Shown here one piece after another: positions 1 through 8,383 of a stretch of 18,545 nucleotides of DNA (its first letter is position 1; each line of letters opens with the position of its first letter). Source of the stretch: CAZRIT01 sp964600225 (GTDB lineage: Bacteria > Bacillota > Clostridia > Christensenellales > CAG-138); NCBI GenBank assembly GCA_964600225.1, contig CAZRIT010000038.1, positions 1 through 18,545 of the forward strand, given 5' to 3'. Under the pieces are notes generated by a model. The model was not told where the DNA came from. It saw nothing but the letters and a program-made list of their open reading frames with translations, and searched no databases. The translations under genes were made by a program, and so were the position numbers.

Positions 1-1
1 A

Positions 2-598
2 ATCTTTGTATTGTTTCCTGAGTTCCTCGTTCGGAATCATCACGATCGCGTTTTGAAGCGTGGCAAGACCACCTCCAACCTGCTGGTGAGAGGCGGCATG
101 TCCAACATGGTTGGATTGGTTTGCGTAATCATTATGGCACAAATGATCGTTGCCATTATCGAAGAGTGCGGCTTTATGGATCACCTGATGCACACGCTGT
201 TTGCCAAGGCCAAGACGCCCAAGGCGCTTATGCTGTCCGCTACATTGACAGGCCTGTGCCTTGCGCCCTGCGGCGGCAATGCCTATCTGCCCACGATCAT
301 TACGGGCACCATGTATCAAAGACCCTTCCTCGAAAACAAGATGGATTTGGTCAACCTGGCCCGTATCAACCTCGCGGGCACAGGTATTTCGTGCTCCATG
401 TGGCCGTGGCTTGTGGTCGGCACATACTACTATACCAACCTTGGCGTTACGCCGCCTGAGTTTGCGATATACTGCATCGCGTTGCCACTGTGCATCCTGA
501 CGCTCGTCATTTCCGCACTGACCGGATGGGGCATTGTGAAACTGACCGATGAGGAAGCGGCTGCGCAGCTGGCGGAGCTGGATGCAGCCAAGAACTAA
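2..598 (+). CDS. NhaC-family Na+/H+ antiporter, C-terminal part (5' end outside window)
   Basis: The frame is open from the left edge and ends at TAA 596-598, so only about 198 C-terminal residues are present. NhaC-family proteins exchange Na+ for H+ at the cytoplasmic membrane. The fragment holds hydrophobic spans separated by the polar segment GGNAYLPTIITGTMY, then NLARINLAGTG and SMWPWLVVGTYYY. These line up from memory with the NhaC region that binds or gates ions (G-x-Y-L-x-I-x-x-x-G-x-M, then the AGTxxSxxxPW stretch). The tail is short, acidic and Ala-rich. The next gene begins 101 bp downstream behind a hairpin, so co-transcription is possible but not shown. The substrate ion is not provable from a fragment; related ion/organic-acid antiporters remain possible. 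Confidence 0.75.
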   Translation: MFVLFPEFLVRNHHDRVLKRGKTTSNLLVRGGMSNMVGLVCVIIMAQMIVAIIEECGFMDHLMHTLFAKAKTPKALMLSATLTGLCLAPCGGNAYLPTIITGTMYQRPFLENKMDLVNLARINLAGTGISCSMWPWLVVGTYYYTNLGVTPPEFAIYCIALPLCILTLVISALTGWGIVKLTDEEAAAQLAELDAAKN

Positions 599-636
599 TC
601 TAATCATCGACAACGCGATTCCAATGCATTGACAGA

Positions 637-667
637 GGACTGCTTCGGGTACGCTTCGGAGCAGTCC
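637..667 (+). other. intergenic stem-loop
   Basis: GGACTGCT (637-644) pairs with AGCAGTCC (660-667), and G-T-containing pairs extend the stem inward around a short TACGC loop. No U-tract follows, so it is a weak terminator candidate. It could be an mRNA-stabilising or processing hairpin between the antiporter and the flavoenzyme gene. Confidence 0.4.
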
Positions 668-699
668 GTCTCAATCACACGAACATCAGGAGGAAGACG

Positions 700-2763
700 A
701 TGGAACAATTCTTTTCTAGTATGGAAAAATATCCGCACTTATTCAGCCCCGTCATCATTGGCGGCAAATATTTCAGAAACCGCATCATAGCCTCTCCGCA
801 CGGGTGCAGGCTGCCTGTCCTTGAAATTGACGGAACGAATTATGCCCATGTCACGGAACTCGGTATCAAGTATTACGCAGGCCCCGCAAAGGGCGGCGCT
901 GCGGTAGTCAATATGATGGAAGGCGGCGTTGAACCCGGCGGCGGCGGCATCGTCACTCCCAGCTACAATCTTTTTAAGCTGAATACGCTGTCCTGGATGC
1001 ATTTGTTCACGGACTATGTGCATTCCTACGGTTCGCTTGCTTCCATGGAGTTGACGCATATCGGTCAGTGGTCCAAAAACTCGGTCGGCCCCACCGAAAA
1101 GAAGCTCTACACAGGCACCGTTGTGCATGAAATGACCGAAACCGATATCGAGGAGGTTGTACGTTACTATGCAAATGCTGCCAATATGGTGCGCCGCGGG
1201 GGATTTGACGTCATCATGCTCCACGGAGGGCATAACTGGCTGATTTCGCAGTTCATGTCGCCCTATGAGAACAAGCGTACCGACCGTTTCGGCGGCAGCC
1301 CGACCAACAGGATCAGGCTGGCGTCGATGGTGCTCGACGCAATTCGCGACAGAGTCGGCAATGATATGGTCATCGAGATGCGCGTAAGCGTATCCGAATT
1401 TGCGGATGGCGGAAGCACCAAGGAAGATACCTTGGAAATGCTTCAGCTTATTAAGGACAAGGTCGATATCATCCAGTGCTCGGGCGGCACAAGGCATCTC
1501 CAGCCGACGATGGGCATTCAGGAAGCCATTTACTATATGCCAAACTGTGAAAAGAGGCACCTGGCGGCATTCATCAAGAAGAACATTGACGTGCCTGTCA
1601 GCGCCATCGGATCGATCAACGATCCGAACGTTGCCGAAGAGATCCTTGCAAACGGGGAAGCGGACTTTATTGCAACCGCAAGAAACTTTATTGCCGATAA
1701 CGATTGGGGCAACAAAGCCCGCAAGGGCCGCGCCGAGGATATCAGGCCCTGTATCCGCTGCATGCGTTGCCTGGACGTTTCCGCAAGCCGCATCAATACG
1801 GCGCGCCCCGGGAATGTTTCGGATTTTGAAAACGGTACGTTCCATTGGGAATGCTCGGTGAACCCGCTTGAGAAACTCCCGTCCGTGATCAACGAGTATC
1901 CCAAGCCCGAGCGCTCCAAGAAAATTGCCGTTGTGGGCGGCGGCCCTGCCGGCATGGAGGCTGCTATTCGTGCATCGGAACGTGGGCACAAGGTGATTCT
2001 GTTTGAAGCGGGCGACAGATTGGGCGGCCAGCTGCATCATGCCGATTTTATGGATTTCCGTGCGGATATGAAGCGCTTTAAGGACTTTCAGATTTGCCAG
2101 GTCAAAAAGGATCCCAACATTGAGATTCGGATGAATACAAAGGCGACGCCGCAGCTCATTGCCAAAGAAAAGCCGGATGGCGTGATCGTGGCCATCGGGT
2201 CCAAACTAATCGTACCGAGGATTCCCGGCATGGAAACCAACCATGTGATACAAGCCCTGGATATATTTGGAAAAGAGGATACGCTTGGGGATAGGATCGT
2301 CATCATCGGAGGCGGTTCGGTGGGGTGCGAAACCTCCATCTATCTGGCAAATCTCGGGAAAAAGGATGTTACGGTTGTAGAAATGGGCAATATCCTGCTG
2401 CCGGAAACGATGTATATCGATCGCTACTACACCCTGTGGTTTATGGAAAAAGAGTACAATCGTTCCGAGGCGGTATTTGTCAATGAAACCAAGAATCGCC
2501 AATACCCTGTTAAGAGCCTGGTAAAAAACAAGTGCACGGGTATCACAAAGGACGGGGTTCTGGTGACGGATGAAAACGGTGCGGAAAAACTGCTCCCTGC
2601 AGATACCGTGATACTGGCAGCGGGAATGAAGAGCGATATGCAGGAGCGCAACGCGTTCTTTGGCACGGCATTCGACGTAATCAATGCGGGCGACTGCGCA
2701 GGACGCGAGCAAAGCATCCACAACGCTACAACATCGGCCTTTATCGCGGCGTACAGAATGTAA
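700..2763 (+). CDS. NADH:flavin oxidoreductase / 2,4-dienoyl-CoA (enoate) reductase-like, FMN-FeS-FAD enzyme
   Basis: 687 residues, the usual size for the three-part Old Yellow Enzyme/dienoyl-CoA reductase family, which reduces activated C=C bonds. Residues about 10-345 form the FMN TIM barrel (start LFSPVIIGGKYFRNRI, active-site-like MLHGGHNWLISQFMSP, then TDRFGGS). A Cys cluster follows (C351, C354, C357, C385, ending CSVNP) for a 4Fe-4S centre. Next come an FAD/NAD Rossmann motif GGGPAG (413-418) and a second dinucleotide motif GGGSVG (537-542). The C-terminal INAGDCAG stretch is the flavin-binding end. The start is ATG 700 behind AGGAGGA (689-695). The Cys spacing (x2, x2, x27) differs from E. 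coli FadH (x2, x3, x11). The antiporter and redoxin neighbours suggest anaerobic reduction of an unsaturated acid or CoA ester, but the substrate is unknown. Confidence 0.88.
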   Translation: MEQFFSSMEKYPHLFSPVIIGGKYFRNRIIASPHGCRLPVLEIDGTNYAHVTELGIKYYAGPAKGGAAVVNMMEGGVEPGGGGIVTPSYNLFKLNTLSWMHLFTDYVHSYGSLASMELTHIGQWSKNSVGPTEKKLYTGTVVHEMTETDIEEVVRYYANAANMVRRGGFDVIMLHGGHNWLISQFMSPYENKRTDRFGGSPTNRIRLASMVLDAIRDRVGNDMVIEMRVSVSEFADGGSTKEDTLEMLQLIKDKVDIIQCSGGTRHLQPTMGIQEAIYYMPNCEKRHLAAFIKKNIDVPVSAIGSINDPNVAEEILANGEADFIATARNFIADNDWGNKARKGRAEDIRPCIRCMRCLDVSASRINTARPGNVSDFENGTFHWECSVNPLEKLPSVINEYPKPERSKKIAVVGGGPAGMEAAIRASERGHKVILFEAGDRLGGQLHHADFMDFRADMKRFKDFQICQVKKDPNIEIRMNTKATPQLIAKEKPDGVIVAIGSKLIVPRIPGMETNHVIQALDIFGKEDTLGDRIVIIGGGSVGCETSIYLANLGKKDVTVVEMGNILLPETMYIDRYYTLWFMEKEYNRSEAVFVNETKNRQYPVKSLVKNKCTGITKDGVLVTDENGAEKLLPADTVILAAGMKSDMQERNAFFGTAFDVINAGDCAGREQSIHNATTSAFIAAYRM

Positions 2764-2802
2764 TACAGGCATCCATCGGCATATGAGCCGAAAACAATGA
2801 CA

Positions 2803-2842
2803 GCAAAAGCCGCGGGCAAGCATGATTGCAGGCGGCTTTTGC
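2803..2842 (+). terminator. intrinsic terminator-like hairpin
   Basis: GCAAAAGCCGC (2803-2813) pairs perfectly with GCGGCTTTTGC (2832-2842). A nested GCAA/TTGC stem lies in the loop. It sits 40 bp after the flavoenzyme stop. The U-tract is only four bases and lies inside the stem, so termination may be partial. A TTG at 2826 in frame with the next gene lies inside this loop, which argues against using it as a start. Confidence 0.6.
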
Positions 2843-2858
2843 GATACGGAGGGTAATG

Positions 2859-3398
2859 ATGTTTGAACACGGAAGCGTATTTCCTGATTTTAAGTATCGT
2901 TCCTATGACGGCAGAATGAAAGAATTGTACGCACAGCTGGATCAAAGCCCGGCCGCAATCCTGTTTCTGCGTTATGTGGGATGTACCAAATGTCAACTGG
3001 ACGTCCACGAATTGCTGATCAACAAAGAGAGAATAATAAGCAAAGGCATAAAGGTCTTTCTTGTGTTCCAAAGCGAACCATCCGCAGTACAGGATGAAAT
3101 CGGCGACTTTCCGTTCGAAATCATATGCGATCCCGAACAGGTGTTGTATCGGCGCTTCCGGGTGCTTCCTGCCGAGAGTAAGGAGGAATTGCTGGATTTT
3201 GCGCATTTTCGTGAAGCGCACGACGCTTTCCGAAAATCGAAAGTCGAGCTGGGCCTGCAACACGGTAAATACGAGGGAAACGAGCTGCAAAAGCCCGCAA
3301 TCTTTTTGCTGGATGCGGACAAAAGAATCGTTTTTGCCCATTATGCCGACAGCCTGATGGATATGCCCTCGGTCGAAAGCTGGCTCAACAGGCTTTGA
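2859..3398 (+). CDS. peroxiredoxin-like (AhpC/TSA-fold) redoxin with CxxC
   Basis: 179 residues with a thioredoxin-like fold. The segment ILFLRYVGCTKCQLD carries the redox pair C42-x2-C45. A second conserved block HGKYEGNELQKPAIF and the strand IICDPEQVLYRRFRV match the peroxiredoxin-like family often annotated AhpC/TSA. Two adjacent ATGs occur at 2856 and 2859. The latter is chosen because GGAGGG (2848-2853) is then five bases away. The protein is probably cytoplasmic, as no signal peptide is visible. It probably acts as a thiol peroxidase or disulfide oxidoreductase. Its position after the Fe-S flavoenzyme suggests protection or re-reduction of that enzyme, which is inference. A terminator precedes it, so it may depend on readthrough or an unrecognised promoter. 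Confidence 0.78.
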   Translation: MFEHGSVFPDFKYRSYDGRMKELYAQLDQSPAAILFLRYVGCTKCQLDVHELLINKERIISKGIKVFLVFQSEPSAVQDEIGDFPFEIICDPEQVLYRRFRVLPAESKEELLDFAHFREAHDAFRKSKVELGLQHGKYEGNELQKPAIFLLDADKRIVFAHYADSLMDMPSVESWLNRL

Positions 3399-3477
3399 GT
3401 CTGCAACGCGCTTTACCATGAGATGTGAATGCCATATTGAAAACGCTCATGCAATAACAACCGCAAAAGGCAGGCGG

Positions 3478-3508
3478 CGGGGGAGCCGATGGTTCGGCTC
3501 TCCCGTTT
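3478..3508 (+). terminator. intrinsic terminator after redoxin gene
   Basis: GGGAGCCGA (3481-3489) pairs with TCGGCTCTCCC (3494-3504), with one bulged T, a TGGT loop, and GTTTC following. It lies about 80 bp after the redoxin stop and before the plsY promoter, closing the first transcription unit. Confidence 0.6.
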
Positions 3509-3578
3509 CACATAGGCGCGCGCCGCACCGCTTCTGCTTTATTTTACATGACAACGTAACGCATCGTCTGTTATACGC

Positions 3579-3607
3579 TGTACAGCGCCCAAAATTCGGT
3601 ATATAAT
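3579..3607 (+). promoter_or_regulatory. sigma-A-type promoter for plsY
   Basis: TGTACA (3579-3584) and a perfect TATAAT (3602-3607) are separated by 17 bp. The predicted start is near 3614, giving a leader of about 75 nt before plsY. The rest of the roughly 290-bp gap 3399-3688 holds only the terminator at 3478 and no convincing gene. Confidence 0.65.
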
Positions 3608-3688
3608 ATGAACATCGTCGGACAAATGCAGCGGGATGCGGATTGCGCTGCTTTTGCCAAACAAATTTGAAAAACGGGGTGAACAGTG

Positions 3689-4303
3689 ATGCCGTATGCC
3701 GTTGCGATTCTGATAGGTTATCTGCTGGGCTGTTCCAGCATGGCGCTGTATACCGCCAAGGCCAGGGGCGTGGACATGCAAAACACGGGCTCCAAAAACC
3801 TGGGTACCTGCAACGCGCTGATTTTGATGGGCTGGAAGGCTGCCATTTTGGTATGCGTGCACGATATCGGCAAGGCTGTGCTGTCGGTGCTGATTGCGCG
3901 GTGGCTGTTCCCCGATACGCCCTTGATCGGGTATGTTGCGGGCGTGGCGTGCGTGCTGGGACATATATTCCCGTTCTATCTCAAGTTCAAGGGCGGCAAG
4001 GGCTTTGCTTCCTATCTGGGCATGGTGTTTGCATTGAACTGGAAGTTTTCCATCGCACTGGTGATTGGCATGCTGATTGTGGTGCTGATTACGGACTATA
4101 TTGTGGTTGGCACCGCGGCGACGGTTATTTCCTTTCCGATATTCCTCGGCATTTCCACCCATAGCTGGATGCCCGTGCTGATCGCCTGCGTGGCGACCGC
4201 CGTGGTTTTGTATAAGCATCGCGACAACTATGTAAAAATCTACAACGGCACCGAGCCGCATGTGCGTAAGGTCTGTACAAGCTCCGATCATTCCATCGAT
4301 TGA
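3689..4303 (+). CDS. plsY: acyl-phosphate:glycerol-3-phosphate acyltransferase
   Basis: PlsY transfers an acyl group from acyl-phosphate to glycerol-3-phosphate, the first membrane step of phospholipid synthesis. The 204-residue protein is highly hydrophobic with several membrane spans, the right size for the family. All three family motifs are visible: GSKNLGTCN (34-42), GHIFPFYLKFKGGKG (91-105) and the KHRDNY segment with H177. Motif 1 differs from the common GSGNPGATN form (Lys for Gly), so this may be a divergent paralogue. ATG 3689 is preferred over GTG 3686 because GGGGTGA (3676-3682) then lies at good spacing. It has its own promoter upstream. The polar tail ends after the third motif. 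Confidence 0.88.
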   Translation: MPYAVAILIGYLLGCSSMALYTAKARGVDMQNTGSKNLGTCNALILMGWKAAILVCVHDIGKAVLSVLIARWLFPDTPLIGYVAGVACVLGHIFPFYLKFKGGKGFASYLGMVFALNWKFSIALVIGMLIVVLITDYIVVGTAATVISFPIFLGISTHSWMPVLIACVATAVVLYKHRDNYVKIYNGTEPHVRKVCTSSDHSID

Positions 4304-4366
4304 CGCAAGCGAACCAGACGGCGCACATATCCCCATTGCCTATATGATATCGGGAGGAGCATTGCC

Positions 4367-5427
4367 ATGCGAAAAAACGCGTTTTCAAGAGCCTGCTTGC
4401 CCTTTTGTCCGCGCTGATGCTGCGGATGCCCCTTGGCTGCGGCGCATCCGAAGCCGAGTCTGCGCCGACGGCCGCGCCCGCGGCAACCGCCACGCAAGCG
4501 CCGACGCCCGCGCCAACCGCTGCGCCCACGCCCGAGCCGACGCCCGTGCGCGCGGTGAAGGGATTTGATTATGTGGAGCCCGAGGGCTTTCAATTTGACA
4601 GGAGCGATCTGCAGATGAAAGCGTCCGACGGCTCCTTTATCGCATACCTTCTGTCAAAATCGCAGGAGAATGTGATCGAGCGGTCGGAGGCGGACTATCT
4701 GTAGGCGCTGATCGAGGCATATCATAAAACCTATGATGGCGCCGAGGCGGACGTGACCATGGAGGAGTACCAATCGGTCGAGATCGACGGCCTGCCCGGC
4801 CTCCACACAGTCTATACGCTCAGCGTACCGAAAAAACGCGTACAGCAGCATGTGCTGGAGCGCACCGTCATGGCGGGCGGCACCGCTTACTGCGTGCGCT
4901 TCGTCGACGACAGCGGCAAAGACGCCCGGATGCCCACATTTGTACGGTCAGGCGACGCCATCCACATCCGCCGGGAGGACGAGACGGAAGAGGTCGATAC
5001 GACAAAGCTCGTTCTGTACGGTAAGGGCGACGGGCTGACCATCTGCATGATGCGTGGCATGAAGACGCAGCGCAGCAAGGACTATACCATGTTCTGCTTT
5101 GGTGACGACTGCGCGCTGTATGTAACCAGGGAGAGCTTTGCGGACTATGCGGCATTGGGCACGGACGCGGCAGCCATGACGCTTGCAGAATACGGTGAGC
5201 TGATACAACGGACAAATGGCATGAGCGAGCCGTTTTCTCCCGATGCATACGGCAATCTGTCGTCAACGTATACGTCTGATGTGAACGGGCGGGCGTTCCT
5301 TTACTATGCGACCGTCCGAAAGGGTACGGACGCATGTTGGCTTATCCATCTCGCGTGTCCCGCGGAACTGCAATCGGGGTACCTGCCGCAGTTTGCATTC
5401 TGGGCGAACACGATTGCGGTTAACTAA
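4367..5427 (+). pseudogene. lipoprotein gene with frameshift and in-frame stop, paralogue of the next gene
   Basis: GGGAGGAG precedes ATG 4367, but that frame stops after 16 codons. The lipoprotein signal (KSLLALLSALMLRMPLGCG) lies in the +2-shifted frame, reached if the A6 run 4372-4377 had one more A. The same frame is then broken by TAG 4702-4704 and resumes in frame to TAA 5425-5427. Both flanks of the stop align with the downstream paralogue: an Ala/Pro/Thr linker, then the EIDGLPG block (EIDGSPG in the paralogue), then an ending YLPQFAFWANTI. The intact ancestor would have been a roughly 350-residue surface lipoprotein of unknown function. Two independent lesions favour true decay. Single-base sequencing errors at both sites are the alternative. 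Confidence 0.8.
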
Positions 5428-5496
5428 GTTGGCCCCGCTTTGTCGGGTAGTCCATGCACCATATTAGCAGTGAATAAAACGAAAGGAACAGTTACC

Positions 5497-6555
5497 ATGC
5501 GTTACACGTTTTCAAAGACCGTTTCCGCGCTGCTGCTTGCCCTGCTCGTGCTGCTGTCAGCCATCGGATGCGGCGCAAATGCGCAGAAGCAGGAAGCTGC
5601 CGCCGCGCCTGCGGCGACCGCTACGCAAGCGCCGACGTCCGCGCCAACCGCTGCGCACACGCCCGCGCCGACGCCCGCGCCGACCGTGGTTGACTTCCGT
5701 TTTACACAGCCTGAGGACTTTGCAGCCGACCCCGAGAATCCGATGCGGCTCCTTTCGCCAAAGTATCCGCGCGATCCGTCGTTTATCGGCGTGAGCATGA
5801 TGGCGCGCGACGAAAGCGTGCTGGATTACACGAAGGAGAGCTATGCGGAGCATCTGTCGGCCACCTATGCCGAGGCGTTCGGCAAGCCTGTGCAGATCAC
5901 CGTGGACAGCTTCCGCATCAAGGAAATCGACGGCTCGCCCGGCATGCGCGTCACCTACTTCCTCGATACGGGCGATCTGTTTCTGTTTGTTTTGGAAATC
6001 ACTGCCGTTGCGGATCAGAATTATCAGGTTGGGTTTGCGGACGGGACGAATAACAATGCCTGGATGAATGCGTTTAGCCTGTCCTCGCGCACGATCGATA
6101 TCGTGTGGAGCGACGAGGCGGACGGCCCCGATTACTCCACATTGCCGCTCAACGACCCTGGCGTGGGGCTGACCATCCGCATGGCGCCCGAGATGACGCT
6201 GACCAAGAACAATAGCTTTGATATGTTCTACACCTCCGAGCACTGCATGATGACGGCGGTACGTGAGGGCTTTGATGTGCTTGCGGCCTCGGGCGCGGGC
6301 GATGCCGATACGACCTTGGAGGAATACATCGGGATTGTTGAAAGGATCAACGGCGTGACCTTTGAAACCGACGCCTACGGCAATCCCTTCGCGACCTATG
6401 TCAGCGAGATTGACGGGAAGAACTTCACATACTACTTCACTGTACGCAAGGGCTCGGATGCATTTTGGCTGGTCAACTTTGCGTGTCCGGAGAGCGAGCA
6501 GGGGACGTGGCTGCCGCAGTTTGCGCTGTGGGCCAATAGCATCCGCGTCAAATAG
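5497..6555 (+). CDS. surface lipoprotein of unknown function, two-repeat architecture
   Basis: 352 residues. The start is ATG 5497 behind AAAGGA. A lipoprotein signal peptide with lipobox SAIGC (Cys at about residue 26) is followed by a roughly 30-residue Ala/Pro/Thr linker, typical of a tether through the Gram-positive wall. The globular part seems to contain two related units. Each has an acidic helix with a Tyr, an EIDG motif (KEIDGSPG and SEIDGKNF) and a strand ending in an aromatic-rich segment. The C-terminal end FWLVNFACP then QFALWANSIRV is shared with the decayed copy upstream. I recognise no characterised family. Surface location is supported by sequence, but any binding role is inference. 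It lies 69 bp after its paralogue, a tandem duplication. Confidence 0.82.
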   Translation: MRYTFSKTVSALLLALLVLLSAIGCGANAQKQEAAAAPAATATQAPTSAPTAAHTPAPTPAPTVVDFRFTQPEDFAADPENPMRLLSPKYPRDPSFIGVSMMARDESVLDYTKESYAEHLSATYAEAFGKPVQITVDSFRIKEIDGSPGMRVTYFLDTGDLFLFVLEITAVADQNYQVGFADGTNNNAWMNAFSLSSRTIDIVWSDEADGPDYSTLPLNDPGVGLTIRMAPEMTLTKNNSFDMFYTSEHCMMTAVREGFDVLAASGAGDADTTLEEYIGIVERINGVTFETDAYGNPFATYVSEIDGKNFTYYFTVRKGSDAFWLVNFACPESEQGTWLPQFALWANSIRVK

Positions 6556-6676
6556 CGCGGAATCGGTACAATTTGGTGCAAATATGATGCGAAAGGGATG
6601 GTTGCTTTTGAAGCGCTGCATTGTCACGGCCGAAACGGTTTGGTAAAAAACATTCTATTATTGGGAGGCGTTTTAC

Positions 6677-6986
6677 ATGACTGTTTCGGAACAAACCATC
6701 TATCCGCGCACGGGCGACAGGCGGACGGTGTACCTCAATGGCGTCGTCACCGACCCGAGCATCCTCATCGGCGACGGGGGCCGTTATCGGCGCGCGGGCG
6801 CTTGTGAATCGCGACGTGCCGCCGTATACCATCGTGGGCGGCATGCCCGCAAAGCCCATCCGCAGACGCTTTTCTGACGATGTGATCGCTGCGCTCACGG
6901 ACATGCGCCGGTGGGACTGGCCCGGGGAGCGCATTCGGTGCAATATCACGGCCATCCAACGGGGCAGTATCGAGGAACTAAATTAA
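6677..6986 (+). pseudogene. Vat/CatB-type hexapeptide acetyltransferase, internal deletion plus frameshift
   Basis: The first 35 codons (IYPRTGD, TVYLNGVVTDPSILIGD) match the N-terminus of xenobiotic O-acetyltransferases (streptogramin A Vat / chloramphenicol CatB type). After G5 at 6776-6780 the match continues one frame over with the C-terminus: AVIGARALVNRDVPPYT, GGMPAKPIRRRF and RRWDWP. The central part with the catalytic His and most of the left-handed beta helix, about 110 residues in the family, is missing. The two retained ends meet at an Ile-Gly-Asp-Gly motif that the family carries both near the N-terminus and late in the helix. Recombination between these short repeats is therefore the likely cause. 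GGGAGG (6663-6668) precedes ATG 6677. The product cannot be active. Confidence 0.8.
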
Positions 6987-7001
6987 GATACAACATGCAA
7001 C

Positions 7002-7046
7002 AGAGCGCGGGCAAATGCCTGCGCTCTTTGTGTTTGGTTTTTTGTT
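7002..7046 (+). terminator. strong intrinsic terminator between convergent units
   Basis: AGAGCGCGGGCA (7002-7013) pairs with TGCCTGCGCTCT (7016-7027), 12 bp with one G-T pair, followed by a T-rich run ending TTTTTT. It terminates the + strand unit. The opposite strand could also be served as the minus-strand operon ends at 7063. Confidence 0.85.
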
Positions 7047-7062
7047 AAAGCAGTGCGGACGA

Positions 7063-7793
7063 TCAGGGTTTTAAATGCGCGCGCACGGCCTCTTGGATGC
7101 GTGCACGGTCGCTTGGCGGGTAGTAAAAATGGCTTGCGGCATGCAGGACGACGGTTTCGGCATCGGGCAGGTGCGCTTTTACATATGACAGGGAGCGATC
7201 CGATACCAGCTCGTCGCCCGTGGAATGGATCACCGTAAGCGGCACAGTCAGTTGACTTACCAGCGGACGGGTATCCCGCATGACGGCCAGCAGCCCCAGC
7301 GTATTGGGCAGCAGCCGAACGGAATTGAGCAGCGTCAGGCCCGATACGCCGCCTAGCGCGCGAGCGGCCTGCACTTCGGGCGCGTCGCTTGCCTTTGGCC
7401 GCCCGAGCGAGCGGACGCGTATCCGCAAGGTGCGCCGGGTCAAACGGATATAGAGCGGCAGCGCCAGCGCCACAATGCGCTCGATCTGTTCACCGTTTTC
7501 CACCGCGGCGCGGATGGCCATCAGTCCGCCCATGGAATGCCCGACGATCAGGATGCTGTCAAACGTTTGCCTGAGCGCGTGCAGCGCCTCATCCACGGCC
7601 CGTTGCCAGTCGTGCCGATTGGCACTCGTAAAATCCGCAATCGTCCCACCGTGGCCGGGCAGCGAAACGGCGTGTACCGCATAGCCCGCGTGCTTAGCGT
7701 ATCGCCGACAAAACCCAGCTGCGCGCTTGTGCCCATGAAGCCATGCACCAGCAGCGCCGCGCGCTTTTTTGCGGGCCGATGATCGGCGCTCAT
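7063..7793 (-). pseudogene. alpha/beta hydrolase (esterase/lipase-like), single-base frameshift
   Basis: The reading starts at ATG 7793-7791, overlapping the stop of the gene before it (ATGA), and opens with ALLVHGFMGTSAQLGFVGDTL, the oxyanion-hole strand. Near 7692-7694 it must shift one base to continue as HAGYAVHAVSLPGHGG, GHSMGG (nucleophile Ser), HSTGDELV (acid) and AASHFYYP (His). One lost C in an AGC-CAC context would explain it. The repaired length is about 243 residues, normal for carboxylesterase/monoacylglycerol-lipase-like hydrolases. The substrate is unknown. All catalytic residues are intact, so a sequencing or assembly indel is as likely as a true mutation. It is the last gene of the minus-strand envelope cluster. 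Confidence 0.8.
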
Positions 7794-8320
7794 GGTTGGG
7801 CGAGGCTGTCGGCCATGCGTCCCGACACAAAGCTTCTAAACGCGCCGATATCCTGTAACGCCGCCTTGGGGATGCGCAGCACCATGTTTTCGCCGTTTAG
7901 CCACAGCAGCACATAGCGCTCGTCGTCGCTGACGGTGGCAATCTCGCTGTATGAATACTTGGATTCCGTGCGGCCCTCCGTGATGCGAAGCGCATCATCA
8001 TAAAACAAAAACGTGCGCGTCCATACGCCGTCGGGTTGTGCGTTCAACAGCATGCGGTACTGCTTTTTGAGCACGATGTTTTCCAACAGAAACAGGCGCG
8101 CCAGAAACAGCGCCAGGAAGCTGAACCCGCATAAAAACAGGAAGTATTCCCTTTGCCACAGGCCCATAACCACCAGCAGCAGGCTGATGGCGCACCCGAT
8201 GATGCGCAGCCGAATGCCGCGCTTGCGGTTTTTAGCCGCGTCCTTTCCGTGCGGGTGCTTGGCCATGTAGAGGTATTCCTCTTGGGTGATGGTATGGCGT
8301 ATTTCGTATACGGGTTCCAT
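7790..8320 (-). CDS. YcxB-like two-TM membrane protein
   Basis: 176 residues. The region around residues 35-85 contains two adjacent hydrophobic helices (IIGCAISLLLVVMGLW, then FLFLCGFSFLALFLARLF). A C-terminal soluble part follows with LFYDDALRITEGRTESKYSYSEI and a strand ending VLRIPKAAL. This layout, an N-terminal segment, a TM hairpin and a PH-like beta domain, is that of YcxB-like proteins, whose function is unknown to me. The start is the ATG at 8320, because AAAGGA lies seven bases upstream; the more upstream ATGs overlap that site. The stop overlaps the hydrolase start by four bases, which implies translational coupling. Confidence 0.7.
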   Translation of the reverse strand: MEPVYEIRHTITQEEYLYMAKHPHGKDAAKNRKRGIRLRIIGCAISLLLVVMGLWQREYFLFLCGFSFLALFLARLFLLENIVLKKQYRMLLNAQPDGVWTRTFLFYDDALRITEGRTESKYSYSEIATVSDDERYVLLWLNGENMVLRIPKAALQDIGAFRSFVSGRMADSLAQP

Positions 8321-8360
8321 GTGCATTCCTTTCACCATTTGGTTCTTTCCGCGGCGTCAA

Positions 8361-8381
8361 CAAACCGCATTGTACGGTTTG
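8361..8381 (-). terminator. small stem-loop after sulfatase-like gene
   Basis: CAAACCG (8361-8367) and CGGTTTG (8375-8381) form a 7-bp stem directly after the stop at 8384. On the minus strand the following bases are only weakly T-rich, so this may be a partial terminator within the cluster. Confidence 0.35.
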
Positions 8382-8383
8382 CC

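Noticed and set aside
739..2040. 433-codon open frame on the minus strand
   Set aside because: Antisense of the flavoenzyme, with composition typical of a shadow frame.
3418..3606. 62-codon open frame in the gap before plsY
   Set aside because: It spans a terminator hairpin and the plsY promoter; no ribosome site or protein-like composition.
4702..4704. TAG as a recoded sense codon in the lipoprotein gene
   Set aside because: nrdG, the lipoprotein at 15747 and the response regulator all end at TAG, and the same gene has a frameshift, so decay or error is more likely.
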